NCBI GenBank assembly: GCA_020050835.1
Contig: JAGVKB010000046.1
Coordinates: forward strand, 1-64,000
Length of the DNA: 64,000 bases
DNA from: Candidatus Obscuribacterales bacterium
GTDB lineage: Bacteria; Cyanobacteriota; Vampirovibrionia; Obscuribacterales; Obscuribacteraceae
Direction of reading: 5' to 3'
Made by a program: the position numbers and the translations under genes. The stretch's first letter is position 1; each line of letters opens with the position of its first letter. Positions 54,949 to 64,000 of this stretch are shown in pieces. The notes under the pieces are model-generated. The model searched no databases and had not been told where the DNA came from. It worked only from the letters and a program-made list of their open reading frames with translations.

Positions 54949-55418
54949 AAGAGAAAGAAATTTCAGCGCGCGAATTTGATGAAACTGACTGCTGGCCAGC
55001 CCTGGTACTAAGCCGGAGCAAAGTGGTTTCCTGGCTGCTGGTTTTGGGTTGGATGGTGGTTATCTTTTGCTTTTCCGCTCAAGCGAATTCCGGACATGAG
55101 ACTGGAAAGTATCTCGGCCAATACAACATCATGGTTAGAAAGTGCAGTCATGTGTTCGAGTTTGCTGTCCTCTTTCTGCTGATAAGGCGCGCCTGGGTGG
55201 TGACGTTCAAGACCGGTCGTCTAGGCCGGATAGCTACTCTTGCTTCCGCAGTCATTGCCATCCTGTATGCCGCAACCGATGAGTGGCACCAATCTTACGT
55301 GCCAGGCCGCAGCGCTACTTTTGACGATGTGCTGGTCGATTGCTGTGGTGTGTTTCTTGCTTGGGGAATTTGGTTGGCGATTTGCAAGCTGTCTCGCTCT
55401 TCTACCAGTCGAACCTGA
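54945..55418 (+). CDS. VanZ-like membrane protein
   Basis: A 157-residue protein with about four membrane helices and the VanZ pattern: LGWMVVIFCFSAQ near residue 35-47, VRKCSHVFEFAVLFLLI with the conserved Lys/His, and TDEWHQSYVPGRSATFDDVLVD. VanZ gives low-level teicoplanin resistance in enterococci, but most members are of unknown function. The ATG overlaps the glycosylase stop (ATGA), so the two are translated together. A direct functional link with DNA repair is not apparent. Confidence 0.85.
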   Translation: MKEKEISAREFDETDCWPALVLSRSKVVSWLLVLGWMVVIFCFSAQANSGHETGKYLGQYNIMVRKCSHVFEFAVLFLLIRRAWVVTFKTGRLGRIATLASAVIAILYAATDEWHQSYVPGRSATFDDVLVDCCGVFLAWGIWLAICKLSRSSTSRT

Positions 55419-55642
55419 AGGAGCTGCAAAGTTCGGAGATTTGTTCTCCACCGGGGCCGTAATGTTGACAGCCGCTTCGTCAGTGGGGTTTGCTTCTTGC
55501 CTGATTCCGGAGAACATTTCGTTCTTGCTGCTCGCTCGTGCCACCATATTTGGTGAGCAGTCGGGACTATCGGTATCGTGAGAGATCTGAGTCCAGGTGG
55601 GCCGCAATGAAGTCTTGGCTTTCGCACTCGTTCAAGATCGCC

Positions 55643-56533
55643 TTATGGAGAAGACGCGGTCAGGTCCTTTTGTTCGGAGACCTTCAGCTGTCCGTCTCCC
55701 TCGATAATCATTTTGAGTTGCAGATGGAGCGGACTGCCCAATTTTGTCTTTTCGTTGACTAACTGCGCATACACGTCTGTGAGTGCCAAATTGTTGCTCA
55801 GTCTCTTCGAGATCAGCTTGTTAATGATCACGGTCGTGTCTTGTGGCAATGCCTTTAACTGTCTCGAGCTTAAAGGGAAGCGAGTGTCTTGCCAGTACGT
55901 TTCGACCAGCTCTGGTGACATGGCAGCCATCGCTCTGATTTGAGAGACCTTATAAGTTCTGGGATTAAAATCAAGCATATTGGCGACGAATTGATGAACA
56001 AACGGCTCAACTTTCTTGGCAGCCAAAGGATCATTTGCGGATATTGCAGACTTTTGACCGGGCAACTTCAATGACTGTGTCATAAAAGCCAGCGCTACAC
56101 CGAGCAGTACGGTCAGGATGAGCGGTAGCGCAATGCCACGAGAACCGACCTTGACTAATCGGTGAGATCTTTTTCTGACCGGCTGAGCGGCAATCGTGGA
56201 GTTAAGCGCAGGCTCGGACGAAAGCCATTCTTGCCCGCGAGAGCTCAATGCTCGTCGGGGCGCCGGTTGATTGCCGTCGCTGAGAATGCGAGCCAGCTTG
56301 AGTGACTCGTCCGGAGTAAGGAGCACCGAGCTGCTTGGCGGAGTGCCTAGGCAGCGCTTCACAGACAGTGCCAGTCGTTCTTCGATGCGCTTGATCACCA
56401 CCAGAAAGCCTGACTGCGTTTCGACCGTTCGTTCGGATGTGGTCGGCGATTGCAGCACCAAATCTGGTGTATCAAAGATCGCTCCGGTCTCGTCTCCGGA
56501 AAACGGCGCTTGCGGAGAAGGTTGATCGTTCAT
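55643..56533 (-). CDS. Single-pass membrane protein of unknown function
   Basis: This 296-residue protein has a cytoplasmic N-terminal part (1-125, Ser/Thr/Pro-rich with a KRIEERLALSVKRCLG helix), one membrane helix at about 133-151 (ALPLILTVLLGVALAFM) and an outer domain of about 130 residues with SQIRAMAAMSPELVETYWQ and VYAQLVNEKTKL. A cytoplasmic start, one helix and an outer alpha/beta domain is the layout of VirB8/TraE-type proteins, but no partner genes are present and the similarity is only in architecture. It converges on the VanZ-like gene across 224 bases and lies downstream of the sigma factor terminator. Confidence 0.65.
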   Translation of the reverse strand: MNDQPSPQAPFSGDETGAIFDTPDLVLQSPTTSERTVETQSGFLVVIKRIEERLALSVKRCLGTPPSSSVLLTPDESLKLARILSDGNQPAPRRALSSRGQEWLSSEPALNSTIAAQPVRKRSHRLVKVGSRGIALPLILTVLLGVALAFMTQSLKLPGQKSAISANDPLAAKKVEPFVHQFVANMLDFNPRTYKVSQIRAMAAMSPELVETYWQDTRFPLSSRQLKALPQDTTVIINKLISKRLSNNLALTDVYAQLVNEKTKLGSPLHLQLKMIIEGDGQLKVSEQKDLTASSP

Positions 56534-56655
56534 TTGAGAAGCGCTCCGGATTGTCGATAGTGAACCATTGCTGGGACTTTACTCAGCGTGACAGGCTCTA
56601 ATGTTATCAGTAGTTGCTGACCCTTTGGAGTGCTTTTTTTTCTCCAATGAGAAAA

Positions 56656-56678
56656 GGGGCGGCCATTTTGGCCGCCCC
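56656..56678 (-). terminator. Intrinsic terminator of the sigma factor gene
   Basis: GGGGCGGCC (56656-56664) and GGCCGCCCC (56670-56678) form a perfect 9 bp GC stem with a five-base loop. Read on the minus strand it is followed by TTTTC. It begins 12 bases after the sigma factor stop. Confidence 0.85.
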
Positions 56679-56690
56679 CTGGCTTGCGCG

Positions 56691-57713
56691 TTAGAGGTAC
56701 TCGCGCAGACGGGAAGAGCGTCCCGGCTGCCTGAGCTTTCTCAACGCTTTGAACTCAATCTGGCGCACCCGCTCGCGAGTGACCGTAAAGAGCTGCCCAA
56801 CTTCTTCGAGTGTTCGCTGTCGACCGTCGTCAAGACCAAATCGCAAGCGCAGAACATCGCGTTCGCGTGGCGTAAGCTCATTGAGCATCTTGGCGAGATC
56901 TTGCCTCAACAGCTCATGTGTAACAGTAGTTTCCGGACGGTCCGTTTCACTGTCTTCGATGAAATCGCCCAGACGGGAATCTTCTTCTTTGCCGATCGGC
57001 GTTTCAAGCGAGATGGGCTCCTTGGCGGCCTTGATTATCTCGTGCAGTTTGCCAAGTGAAACTTCCATCGCCTTTGCCAGTTCTTGCTCGGTCGGTTTGC
57101 GGTTGAGCTCTTGGGCTAACTGGCGAGTTACTTTCTTCAACTTGTTGATGGTTTCGACCATGTGCACAGGAACGCGGATAGTTCTCGATTTGTCTGCCAG
57201 CGCCCGGGTGATCGCCTGCCGAATCCACCAGGTGGCGTAGGTAGAGAACTTATAACCGCGCTCGTGATCGAATTTCTCTGAAGCGCGAATTAGTCCGAGA
57301 TTGCCTTCTTGAATCAGATCGAGGAAAGAAAGACCGCGACCGATGTATTTCTTGGCGATCGACACTACCAGTCGGAGGTTGGCCTGCACGAGCTTGCGCT
57401 TTGCCATCATGTCGCCCTGGAGAATTTTACGAGCTAGTTCAATCTCCTCGTCCGGCTTAAGCAATTGAATGCGTCCGATCTCTCTTAAGTAGAGTCGTAC
57501 CGAATCCTCTGTGGCGATTTCTCGGCTGGATGGAATCTCGACCGGCTCATCATCATCGTCGAGATTGTCTTCTTCATCATCGATGATTGTGAACTGATCT
57601 GATTCGTCTAACAGTTCGAGATCTTCAAGCTCGCTGCGCTTGGCGATGTTTTCGTCTTCGACCAGCATATTGGTCATCGAGCGTTCGGTATCGGCGGATT
57701 TGGATTTTGCCAT
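56691..57713 (-). CDS. sigA: Primary RNA polymerase sigma factor (RpoD/SigA)
   Basis: Group 1 sigma-70 factor recognising housekeeping promoters. It has 340 residues, with no classical region 1.1; instead, an acidic N-terminal part has the run [15 protein letters not shown]. Region 1.2 is [16 protein letters not shown], region 2 has [25 protein letters not shown] and [13 protein letters not shown] (-10 reading), region 3 is [12 protein letters not shown], and region 4 has [15 protein letters not shown] and [12 protein letters not shown] (-35 reading). Length and short start are like cyanobacterial SigA. The terminator lies directly downstream. Confidence 0.96.
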   Translation of the reverse strand: MAKSKSADTERSMTNMLVEDENIAKRSELEDLELLDESDQFTIIDDEEDNLDDDDEPVEIPSSREIATEDSVRLYLREIGRIQLLKPDEEIELARKILQGDMMAKRKLVQANLRLVVSIAKKYIGRGLSFLDLIQEGNLGLIRASEKFDHERGYKFSTYATWWIRQAITRALADKSRTIRVPVHMVETINKLKKVTRQLAQELNRKPTEQELAKAMEVSLGKLHEIIKAAKEPISLETPIGKEEDSRLGDFIEDSETDRPETTVTHELLRQDLAKMLNELTPRERDVLRLRFGLDDGRQRTLEEVGQLFTVTRERVRQIEFKALRKLRQPGRSSRLREYL

Positions 57714-58097
57714 GTTTCCCTCATTCGTTGGATAGTTATCGACGGCATGCGCAGCCTGGCTGCCGAAGCAGTAGATTCAGAGTTCGCTTGAGTCCCTACG
57801 GTTCGTCCAGTCTCTTACCCTAACTATCCTCAGGGTGGGCGCTCAGGCCCTAGAACGAATTCAGGCGGGAATTAAGACCATGGCAGCATCATATGTGAGC
57901 GGTACGTAATCAAGAGGGAATTAAATAATTCCATAAGATTCTGGCCAACTCCTCTCGAGCGTACACGCCGTAATGCTGCGCCAGTCCTGCTTGGCAAGGC
58001 TTGCCTGCCTAGTATAAGTGCGCATTCTGCCAGTGGCGCATCTTGTTAAGGTAGTTTAACTGCCATCAACTTAAGCGAACAATCGCCAGCCTGCACA
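57714..58097. other. 384 bp intergenic region between uvrB and sigA
   Basis: The uvrB stop is at the right and sigA begins at the left, both on the minus strand, so this holds the sigA promoter. I see no gene, tRNA or strong terminator. A short inverted word pair (GGCAAGGCTTGCC, about 57991-58003) stands near the uvrB end. Confidence 0.4.
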
Positions 58098-60128
58098 TCA
58101 GGACTTCTCCTGTCGCTTCTTGGCAGCATATTCCTGTAGAACTTTTAACTGATCTCTCAATTCGGCTGCTCGTTCAAAATCAAGCATTTTGGCAGCTTGG
58201 CGCATCTCGTTTTCGACTTTCTTAATCGCCTTGGGAAGCTCTTTGCCAAGTGAATTCAAAACCACGCTGTTTTCAGCGACGGCGGCCGGTTGGCTGGGCG
58301 GAAGCACCGTCTTACCCCTGAGCGTTTCAAGCAAGCTATTGGTAGTCTCTTTGACGATAGTGGTCGGCGTGATGTTGTGTTCTTCGTTATATGCCGATTG
58401 AATCTGCCGGCGCCGATTTGTCTCTTTCAATGCCCTGTCCATTGAATCGGTCGTGCGATCCGCGTAGAGAATGACGCGTCCGTCGACATTTCGAGCCGCT
58501 CGACCGATCGTCTGGATCAGCGAACGTTCTGCTCGCAAAAAGCCTTCCTTGTCTGCTTCCATTATGCAGACAAGCGACACTTCCGGCAGGTCCAGCCCTT
58601 CACGCAACAGATTCACGCCGACCAATACATCAAAAGCGCCCAGCCTGAGGTCGCGTAAGAGTTCGATCCGTTCCAAAGCTTTCACGTCGCTGTGCAGCCA
58701 GCGAACACGAATACCGATCTCCTGGAGATACTCGGTCAAGTCTTCCGCCATCCGTTTAGTCAAAGTCGTAACCAGAACGCGCTCTTGTCGAGCAGATCTC
58801 ACCTTAATCTCCTTAATCAGATCATCGATCTGGCCTTTAATCGGGCGTATCTCGACTTCCGGGTCTACCAATCCGGTTGGCCTGATAACCTGTTCGACCA
58901 CTTGGTCGCTAACCTTCAGCTCGTAGTCACCAGGAGTGGCTGAAACGAAGACAACTTTGCCTACTTTGTCCCAGAACTCAGCGGCTGTAAGCGGGCGATT
59001 GTCGCGAGCGCAGGGCAGTCTAAAGCCGTATTCCACCAGATTATCTTTGCGCGATCTGTCGCCGTGGTACATTCCTAGAAGCTGTGGAATAGTGACGTGC
59101 GATTCGTCTATGAAGGTCAGGAATCCGTCGCGTCCATACTTGCGGACGAAGTAATCCACCAGGGTCTGAGGTGGTTCTCCTGGTTGTCGTCCATCGAGGA
59201 TGCGTGAATAATTTTCAATGCCATTGCAATGGCCGACTTCTTTGAGCATCTCTATATCGAAGCGCGTTCGCTGATTCAAGCGCTGCGCCTCCAGAAGTTT
59301 GTTCTGGTGCTGTAGTTCGTCGAGTCGCTCCTTCAACTCTAACTCGATTTGCGTAATTGATTTCTCGAGCAGATCTTCATCGGCAACATAATGTTTGGCC
59401 GGGTAGATTTTGATAGTTTGTGGCACTTCTTCAATCTCGCCGGTGGTCGGATTGACGACAGCCAGGCGCTCAATCTCGTCGCCGAAAAGCTCGACTCGAA
59501 TGATCCGCTCTTCGTAAGATGGAAATATTTCGACGACATCGCCGCGGGCCCGAAAGCGCGAGCGCTCCACGACGATGTCGTTGCGGTCGTAGTGAATGTT
59601 GACCAGGGCCCGAGCCAGAACCTGTCTATCCATCACGGCTCCGACCGACAGATCAATTGCGGCTGACAGATATCGCTCTGGCACTCCCAGACCATAAATG
59701 CAACTGATCGATGCCACCACGATCACATCGTTTCGCTCCCAGAGCGATCTGGTTGTAGAATGGCGCAGTCTGTCTATCTCGTCATTGATGTTGGCTTCCT
59801 TCTCAATAAACGTGTCGGTCGAAGGAATGTATGATTCTGGTTGGTAGTAGTCGTAATAGCTGATGAAATACTCGACCGCATTGGCTGGAAAGAACTCTCG
59901 CATTTCGTTGCAGAGCTGCGCGGCCAGTGTCTTATTGTGGGCCAGCACGAGCGCAGGCAGCTTGGAGTCTTGAATCAGGTGAGCCATGGTCATGGTCTTG
60001 CCTGAGCCGGTCACACCCAGTAAAGTTTGATGCCTGAGCTTACGCTCGACTCCTTCGAGCAGTCGTGCAATGGCCTTGGGTTGATCCCCGGCAGGCTTAT
60101 ATTTGGAGACTACCTTGAAGTCGACCAT
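58098..60128 (-). CDS. uvrB: Excinuclease ABC subunit B
   Basis: DNA-damage verification helicase of nucleotide excision repair, taking DNA from UvrA and recruiting UvrC. It has 676 residues from the ATG at 60128; a TTG two codons earlier is the alternative. Walker A is GVTGSGKT near 38-45, the beta-hairpin region [20 protein letters not shown] follows, then [21 protein letters not shown] and QTIGRAARN (motif VI). The C-terminal UVR motif ([15 protein letters not shown], split) is present for UvrC contact. tatA lies upstream on the same strand with 38 bases between. Confidence 0.97.
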   Translation of the reverse strand: MVDFKVVSKYKPAGDQPKAIARLLEGVERKLRHQTLLGVTGSGKTMTMAHLIQDSKLPALVLAHNKTLAAQLCNEMREFFPANAVEYFISYYDYYQPESYIPSTDTFIEKEANINDEIDRLRHSTTRSLWERNDVIVVASISCIYGLGVPERYLSAAIDLSVGAVMDRQVLARALVNIHYDRNDIVVERSRFRARGDVVEIFPSYEERIIRVELFGDEIERLAVVNPTTGEIEEVPQTIKIYPAKHYVADEDLLEKSITQIELELKERLDELQHQNKLLEAQRLNQRTRFDIEMLKEVGHCNGIENYSRILDGRQPGEPPQTLVDYFVRKYGRDGFLTFIDESHVTIPQLLGMYHGDRSRKDNLVEYGFRLPCARDNRPLTAAEFWDKVGKVVFVSATPGDYELKVSDQVVEQVIRPTGLVDPEVEIRPIKGQIDDLIKEIKVRSARQERVLVTTLTKRMAEDLTEYLQEIGIRVRWLHSDVKALERIELLRDLRLGAFDVLVGVNLLREGLDLPEVSLVCIMEADKEGFLRAERSLIQTIGRAARNVDGRVILYADRTTDSMDRALKETNRRRQIQSAYNEEHNITPTTIVKETTNSLLETLRGKTVLPPSQPAAVAENSVVLNSLGKELPKAIKKVENEMRQAAKMLDFERAAELRDQLKVLQEYAAKKRQEKS

Positions 60129-60166
60129 GTTCAAATTTCAAGCCGCGCAGGCCAAATGCCGCAACT

Positions 60167-60412
60167 TCAAGCGTCTGTAGCGACTTTCTTGCCCTCTACT
60201 TCGGATGCTTCTGGACTGGCCGCTTTTGCTGGTGTCGAGCTTCCTTCTGTTTTGAGCGCTCCCTTGACCTCGTCCTGGGCTTCCGTTAGCGACTTCTTGA
60301 AGTTGCCAATGCCCTGTCCCAAGGCCTTTCCTATCTCTGGAAGCTTCTTGGGACCGAACAGGAGCAAGAGCACTCCGCCGATTATCGCGATATCCACCGG
60401 GCTATTCAACAT
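60167..60412 (-). CDS. tatA: Twin-arginine translocase subunit TatA
   Basis: Pore-forming component for export of folded proteins. From the ATG at 60412 (GAGG eight bases upstream) it has 81 residues; a longer frame begins eight codons earlier with no site. One membrane helix ([12 protein letters not shown]) is followed by the hinge [19 protein letters not shown], an amphipathic helix and an acidic Ala/Ser/Pro tail. The FGPKKLPE hinge is diagnostic for TatA/E. tatC is not in the window. Confidence 0.93.
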   Translation of the reverse strand: MLNSPVDIAIIGGVLLLLFGPKKLPEIGKALGQGIGNFKKSLTEAQDEVKGALKTEGSSTPAKAASPEASEVEGKKVATDA

Positions 60413-60548
60413 TTTTAGCGCCTCTATGCGATTCAAACTCCAACCTTATTATAGCTGTTCCCCCGCTATCTGCCTGTGGCCACGTTCAGATGAGCAACTC
60501 AAATCGGCGGCTGTGTTAAGCGGGCAGTTTGAGCAGATTAGCCGCAGT

Positions 60549-62138
60549 TCAGGGTGATTGGTTCTTGCTTTCGCCTGCTGGCTTGTCGACTGTAGCGTCT
60601 GCGCCATTTGAATAATTGACCAGTGGCTCGGTCAGGGGGCTTGCGAGCTTCTTCATTCTTGTTCTGTCGGCCAGCTCGGCTACCAACGCGTCCATGAAAA
60701 CTGCATCAGGAAGAAGCCCTTCCGGCTCCAGATGGTGTTCAATCTGGGCGGCATCGACCGATGAATTGGGCGCATTATCGATGAAATTGCGAGCATTCAT
60801 CACAGCGATTTGACCGGCATAGAGAGGATCTGGATTGAGCCGCACCCAGACCTTGTTAGTAAAAAATGTGTTGTACAAGAAGGCGATTTGGGGATGATCC
60901 GGTTGTCCTTGCATATGATCTATGCGGCTGCCGAATACTGCAACCAGTAGCTTCGGCATCTGCTTGCAAAGCTCAACCAATTGACCCGACCCATCTCTGT
61001 CCTGGAAGTAGCGCTCGCTCTCGGCGACACTGGCTATCTCATCGGGAAAGATGGTGACTGTTTCCAACTTTTCCGGCTCTTCCTTCTTCTTCTCGACCGT
61101 TTGTTTCTTGGAAAATGGGTTCAAGCTCCTCTTTCTCTCCGGCTCGTCGTCGGATTCATCGTATGGACGCTTTTTCTTTTTCTTTACTGCTCTGGTCACT
61201 TCGAAAAGTTTTAGGCGCTCGATGGCATGCAGAATTGCCGGCGGATAAAACTGTTTAGAGAAGCCTGGGTAGCCGGCATAGGGAAAGGCGAATTCCGATG
61301 TTTCATCCCACTGCTGATTCTTATTTTCATCAAAGTACAAAACGCCTTTGACTTCCGGTTCGCCGATGCGCTTGTGCGCGCCGGGACTTTTCTGAGCGAC
61401 CGGTTGCCAGGCAAGCTTTCGGTAATCAACCAGGCAGTCGCCGGTGGCACAGCTGCCCTGCCGGTAGTGCCGGTTGATTACCAGATCTTGGGCGCTGCCC
61501 AGGAAAGGCGGGAAAAAAAGCGGGCCGATTGGACTTTCGTAAAAGGCTATCCATTTAACCGAGGCGAGCTCAGCGGCAAATCTTGCCAGCGTGATGACCA
61601 AAAGGTTGCCGCCGTTAGACCAGCCAACCAGACCGAGATTGGTATTGGCGACCTTTACCGGCAGGAGTTTGTTGATCTTGCGTCCTTGGTAGTCGTCTTT
61701 CTTGCCGGCGGTAAATAAGAGCACGTCGCGCAGCGCTTGTGCCGACTGCGAGCCGCGGTAATCGAAGGCGCCAGTCGACGACAAGCCTGGTTTGCCGCCG
61801 CCCGGAAATGCGAAACGCACCTCGGCAAAGCCGGCCTGGGCCGCGTGCATGGAGAAGTCCAGTCCATCGGAGGTCATGCCGCCCGGCACCACCACTACCA
61901 GTGGTGCGCCTTCGGAATAACGCGGTTTGACCGGATAGATGATGTTAACTGCCAAGCCCTTATCGGGAGCGGTTTCGGATGGGACAAACGTGCTGACCGA
62001 TTGTTCTGGCACCATCGGTGGTACCTTCACGCTGGTTGGTGGTACGTCGGAGGCGGCGGTGACCGGTTTAGCCAGGCTGGCAAGCAAGAGGATCTCAAGC
62101 AAGGCAGCAAGCAAAACCAGCGGCAATTTATTTGACAT
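60549..62138 (-). CDS. Secreted alpha/beta hydrolase-like protein with a basic insert
   Basis: This 529-residue protein has a signal peptide (PLVLLAALLEILLLASLAKPVTA). The alpha/beta hydrolase core shows GAPLVVVVPGGMTSDG near 77-92 (oxyanion region), the nucleophile elbow GWSNGGN at 172-178 with Ser174, and FGSRIDHMQG (402-411), where His408 could complete a triad. Two acidic loops resemble calcium loops: DENKNQQWDE from 270 and DRDGSGQL from 380; neither is a perfect EF-hand. Residues 318-360 are a Lys/Glu-rich insert including a run of five Lys. The substrate is not predictable. It follows glyS by 11 bases on the same strand. Confidence 0.7.
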   Translation of the reverse strand: MSNKLPLVLLAALLEILLLASLAKPVTAASDVPPTSVKVPPMVPEQSVSTFVPSETAPDKGLAVNIIYPVKPRYSEGAPLVVVVPGGMTSDGLDFSMHAAQAGFAEVRFAFPGGGKPGLSSTGAFDYRGSQSAQALRDVLLFTAGKKDDYQGRKINKLLPVKVANTNLGLVGWSNGGNLLVITLARFAAELASVKWIAFYESPIGPLFFPPFLGSAQDLVINRHYRQGSCATGDCLVDYRKLAWQPVAQKSPGAHKRIGEPEVKGVLYFDENKNQQWDETSEFAFPYAGYPGFSKQFYPPAILHAIERLKLFEVTRAVKKKKKRPYDESDDEPERKRSLNPFSKKQTVEKKKEEPEKLETVTIFPDEIASVAESERYFQDRDGSGQLVELCKQMPKLLVAVFGSRIDHMQGQPDHPQIAFLYNTFFTNKVWVRLNPDPLYAGQIAVMNARNFIDNAPNSSVDAAQIEHHLEPEGLLPDAVFMDALVAELADRTRMKKLASPLTEPLVNYSNGADATVDKPAGESKNQSP

Positions 62139-62149
62139 CTGGATTCCGG

Positions 62150-64000
62150 TTAGGTAAGCAGCGGCTGCAACTTGGGGAAGTCCGCAATCGAGCGGTAGTA
62201 GCGGTCCAAGTTCTTCAAGAGAGCATGGCGGTTGTCGCGCTTCGACTGGTTGGGATCATTGACCATTACCTTGTCAAAAAGATTGTCCACCAGCGGGGAC
62301 ACCTTTTGCAACAGGACGACTAACTGGGCATATTCCTCGGCCGATTTCGCAATCCTAAACTCGTCTGTCTGTTGCCAGTTCTTTACCAGACAGCCATTGA
62401 ATGCGTCCCAGAGTTCGGTCTCCGCTTCATCTTCAAAGAGTTCGGCTCGCACTGTCGATGGTGACTCGGCTGTCAAAATATTGCCAACGCGGACACCGAC
62501 CCGAATCAAATCGAGCCCGCTGTCGGCTGCTAGAAGCTTCTCCAGGCATTCCAATCTGGTTACCAGGTCGGGCAGATCGTTCAAGGCGTCTCTGGACAAT
62601 AGCGCCGCGTCGACGACTTCTCGCTTGAATCCTCTGTCGAGCAGCTTCAGCTTCACCCGTTGCAGGAGGAAGTCGCGAAGATCGGCGATACCCTTTTGAG
62701 CGCTTTGACCGTCGGACCAACGTTTGTTGGCGTTCAGCTTAGCGGTAAGCAATCCGAGCAAAGTCTGTGACAGGTTAGTTATGCTGATTCTGAAGTTCGG
62801 CAGCCCGTCGATCAAAATATCGACCAATCCTTGTGCTTGCCGGCGAAGTATATAGGGATCGCTTGAGCCGCTCGGACGCTTGCCAGTGGCAAAAATTGCA
62901 ACTAGATTGTCCAGCTTATCCACTATCGCCGCCATTTTTCCAATAGCGTCGGATGGAATGTCATCTTCGGTTGAACGTGGTGAGTAATGCGATGCGATTG
63001 CCGCCACTACCTCCGGTGGTTCTCCTTCCAGACGTGCATACCACGAACCGACATGCCCTTGCAGCTCGGGCAACTCTCGGACCAGGTTTGAGACCAGATC
63101 TAGCTTGCAAAGCTCGAGTGTTCGCTCCAGGCAGATAGCCAGCTTCGCTTCCAGCTTCAGCTCGTCGGCAAGTTTGCGGGCAGCCTGAGTCATGCGCTCC
63201 TGCTTCTCGACATAACTCCCCAAGCCCTCGTGGAACGTCAGTTGCGAGAGCGCTTCCTTCCTTTGCACAAGTTTGGTTTTTTGATCGTCGAAATAGAAGA
63301 AACGTCCGTCGGCCAATCTCGCTCTCAATACTCGCTCGTTGCCTAACTTTATCTGTGGTTTAGCATTGTCTCGGTCATTGTTGGCTACTGAGATAAAGTA
63401 CGGCAGCAGCTTGTTGCTTAGGTTCTGCTGGTCAGCTTTGCTTTCGACCGGAAAGTAGCGCTGGTGGTGCACCATTACTGTTTCAATCAGCGTATCAGGC
63501 AGGTCGAGATACTCGTCTGCGAACTGACCGAGAACAGCGCAAGGCCACTCGGTGATATTGACCACTTCCTCCAGGAGCGAGCCGCTCAACTGCCTCGGTG
63601 AGCCGGAGACGGACGCTGCCTCCGTTTGAACGGAGCGCTCGATCACTTGCTTGCGCTCGTTCGGGTCGGCCAGAACGAATGCTTTACGCAGCTCTTCGAC
63701 ATAAGTTTCCGGACCTTGAACTGTGACGGCGCCTGGAGCCAGAATGCGGTGTCCGAACGTCGTTTGACCGGACGGTATGCCGCCGACAGAAAACTTGACC
63801 TCTTCCTTGTCCAAGAGTGAAACCAACCAGCGGATTGGCCGGGAGAATTTAAAGTCGGAGTCTCCCCAGCGCATCAATCGTTCACCCGAAATCTGCTCGA
63901 TTACTTTGGGAACGAGCTCTGCCAGGACGGTTTTGGCCGGTCTGCCCTCAATTGTGAGGTTGGCAACCAGATAGCCGACGCCGGCTATCTCTTCCTGGTC
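62150..64000 (-). CDS. glyS: Glycyl-tRNA synthetase beta subunit (partial, N-terminus off window)
   Basis: Beta chain of the tetrameric bacterial GlyRS, which charges tRNA-Gly together with GlyQ. The frame is open to the window edge (the last full codon is GAC at 63998-64000), so the first part of about 70-80 residues is missing. Diagnostic segments: RLMRWGDSDFKFSRPIRWLVSL, ITEWPCAVLGQFADEYLDLP, VMVHHQRYFPVE, the HD-like region GSYVEKQERMTQAARKLA, and SDPYILRRQAQGLV before the anticodon-binding tail. The alpha/beta type of GlyRS is the usual form in cyanobacteria. glyQ would be expected upstream, outside the window. Confidence 0.95.
   Translation of the reverse strand, partial: DQEEIAGVGYLVANLTIEGRPAKTVLAELVPKVIEQISGERLMRWGDSDFKFSRPIRWLVSLLDKEEVKFSVGGIPSGQTTFGHRILAPGAVTVQGPETYVEELRKAFVLADPNERKQVIERSVQTEAASVSGSPRQLSGSLLEEVVNITEWPCAVLGQFADEYLDLPDTLIETVMVHHQRYFPVESKADQQNLSNKLLPYFISVANNDRDNAKPQIKLGNERVLRARLADGRFFYFDDQKTKLVQRKEALSQLTFHEGLGSYVEKQERMTQAARKLADELKLEAKLAICLERTLELCKLDLVSNLVRELPELQGHVGSWYARLEGEPPEVVAAIASHYSPRSTEDDIPSDAIGKMAAIVDKLDNLVAIFATGKRPSGSSDPYILRRQAQGLVDILIDGLPNFRISITNLSQTLLGLLTAKLNANKRWSDGQSAQKGIADLRDFLLQRVKLKLLDRGFKREVVDAALLSRDALNDLPDLVTRLECLEKLLAADSGLDLIRVGVRVGNILTAESPSTVRAELFEDEAETELWDAFNGCLVKNWQQTDEFRIAKSAEEYAQLVVLLQKVSPLVDNLFDKVMVNDPNQSKRDNRHALLKNLDRYYRSIADFPKLQPLLT

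Overview
The window looks chromosomal and comes from a non-photosynthetic relative of cyanobacteria, most likely a Vampirovibrionia/Melainabacteria lineage such as Obscuribacterales. This is inference from gene order and protein character, with no database search. The signs are: an ATP synthase cluster in cyanobacterial order (I, a, c, b', b, delta, alpha, gamma) with beta and epsilon absent; an SMC tail with the SLRRPMI signature; a PspA/IM30 protein; SepF; and no photosynthesis genes. Two secreted TPR proteins and several large lineage-type unknowns fit as well.

Left end (1-3.8 kb) is accessory DNA: the end of an unknown gene and its terminator, a hipBA toxin-antitoxin pair with two matching operators, a decayed transposase antisense to the hipA 3' end, a small membrane protein, a WD40 remnant, and a tRNA-Thr(CGU) gene at the right edge. 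After it come a methyltransferase and a secreted protein of unknown function.

The stretch 6.4-14.9 kb is a co-directional core block: M16 peptidase, dut, the lysine/diaminopimelate genes dapB-asd-dapA, RNase J, mnmH and a CbrC-like protein. A 450 bp gap follows, holding hairpins and a 14-codon ORF behind a strong ribosome binding site. On the minus strand, 15.3-22.1 kb carries sepF, ispD, scpB, scpA and smc, which joins Z-ring assembly, isoprenoid synthesis and chromosome condensation. A TPR protein, tgt and pspA lead to the atp operon (26.3-32.4 kb). A SpoIID-like protein, a site-2 protease and an FmdB zinc ribbon follow, then panB and a second TPR protein on the minus strand.

The stretch 38.3-42.6 kb has a 927-residue protein of unknown function with an HExxxH motif and, divergent from it, an ADP-ribosylglycohydrolase-like protein with altered metal residues. 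Then come fabG-acpP-fabF-gatA, a small secreted protein, and a 605-residue protein with 12-residue helical repeats that lies tail to tail with a GAF-REC-GAF-GGDEF-HD-GYP c-di-GMP protein. The right end has asnB, a 3-methyladenine glycosylase overlapping a VanZ-like protein, a single-pass membrane protein, the primary sigma factor, uvrB, tatA, a secreted alpha/beta hydrolase-like protein and the C-terminal part of glyS, which runs off the window.

No rRNA, CRISPR array, intact insertion sequence or prophage was seen. The most unusual items are the 12-residue repeat protein, the HExxxH protein, the isolated 14-codon ORF, and the hipBA locus, whose antitoxin frame lacks a usable upstream start codon.
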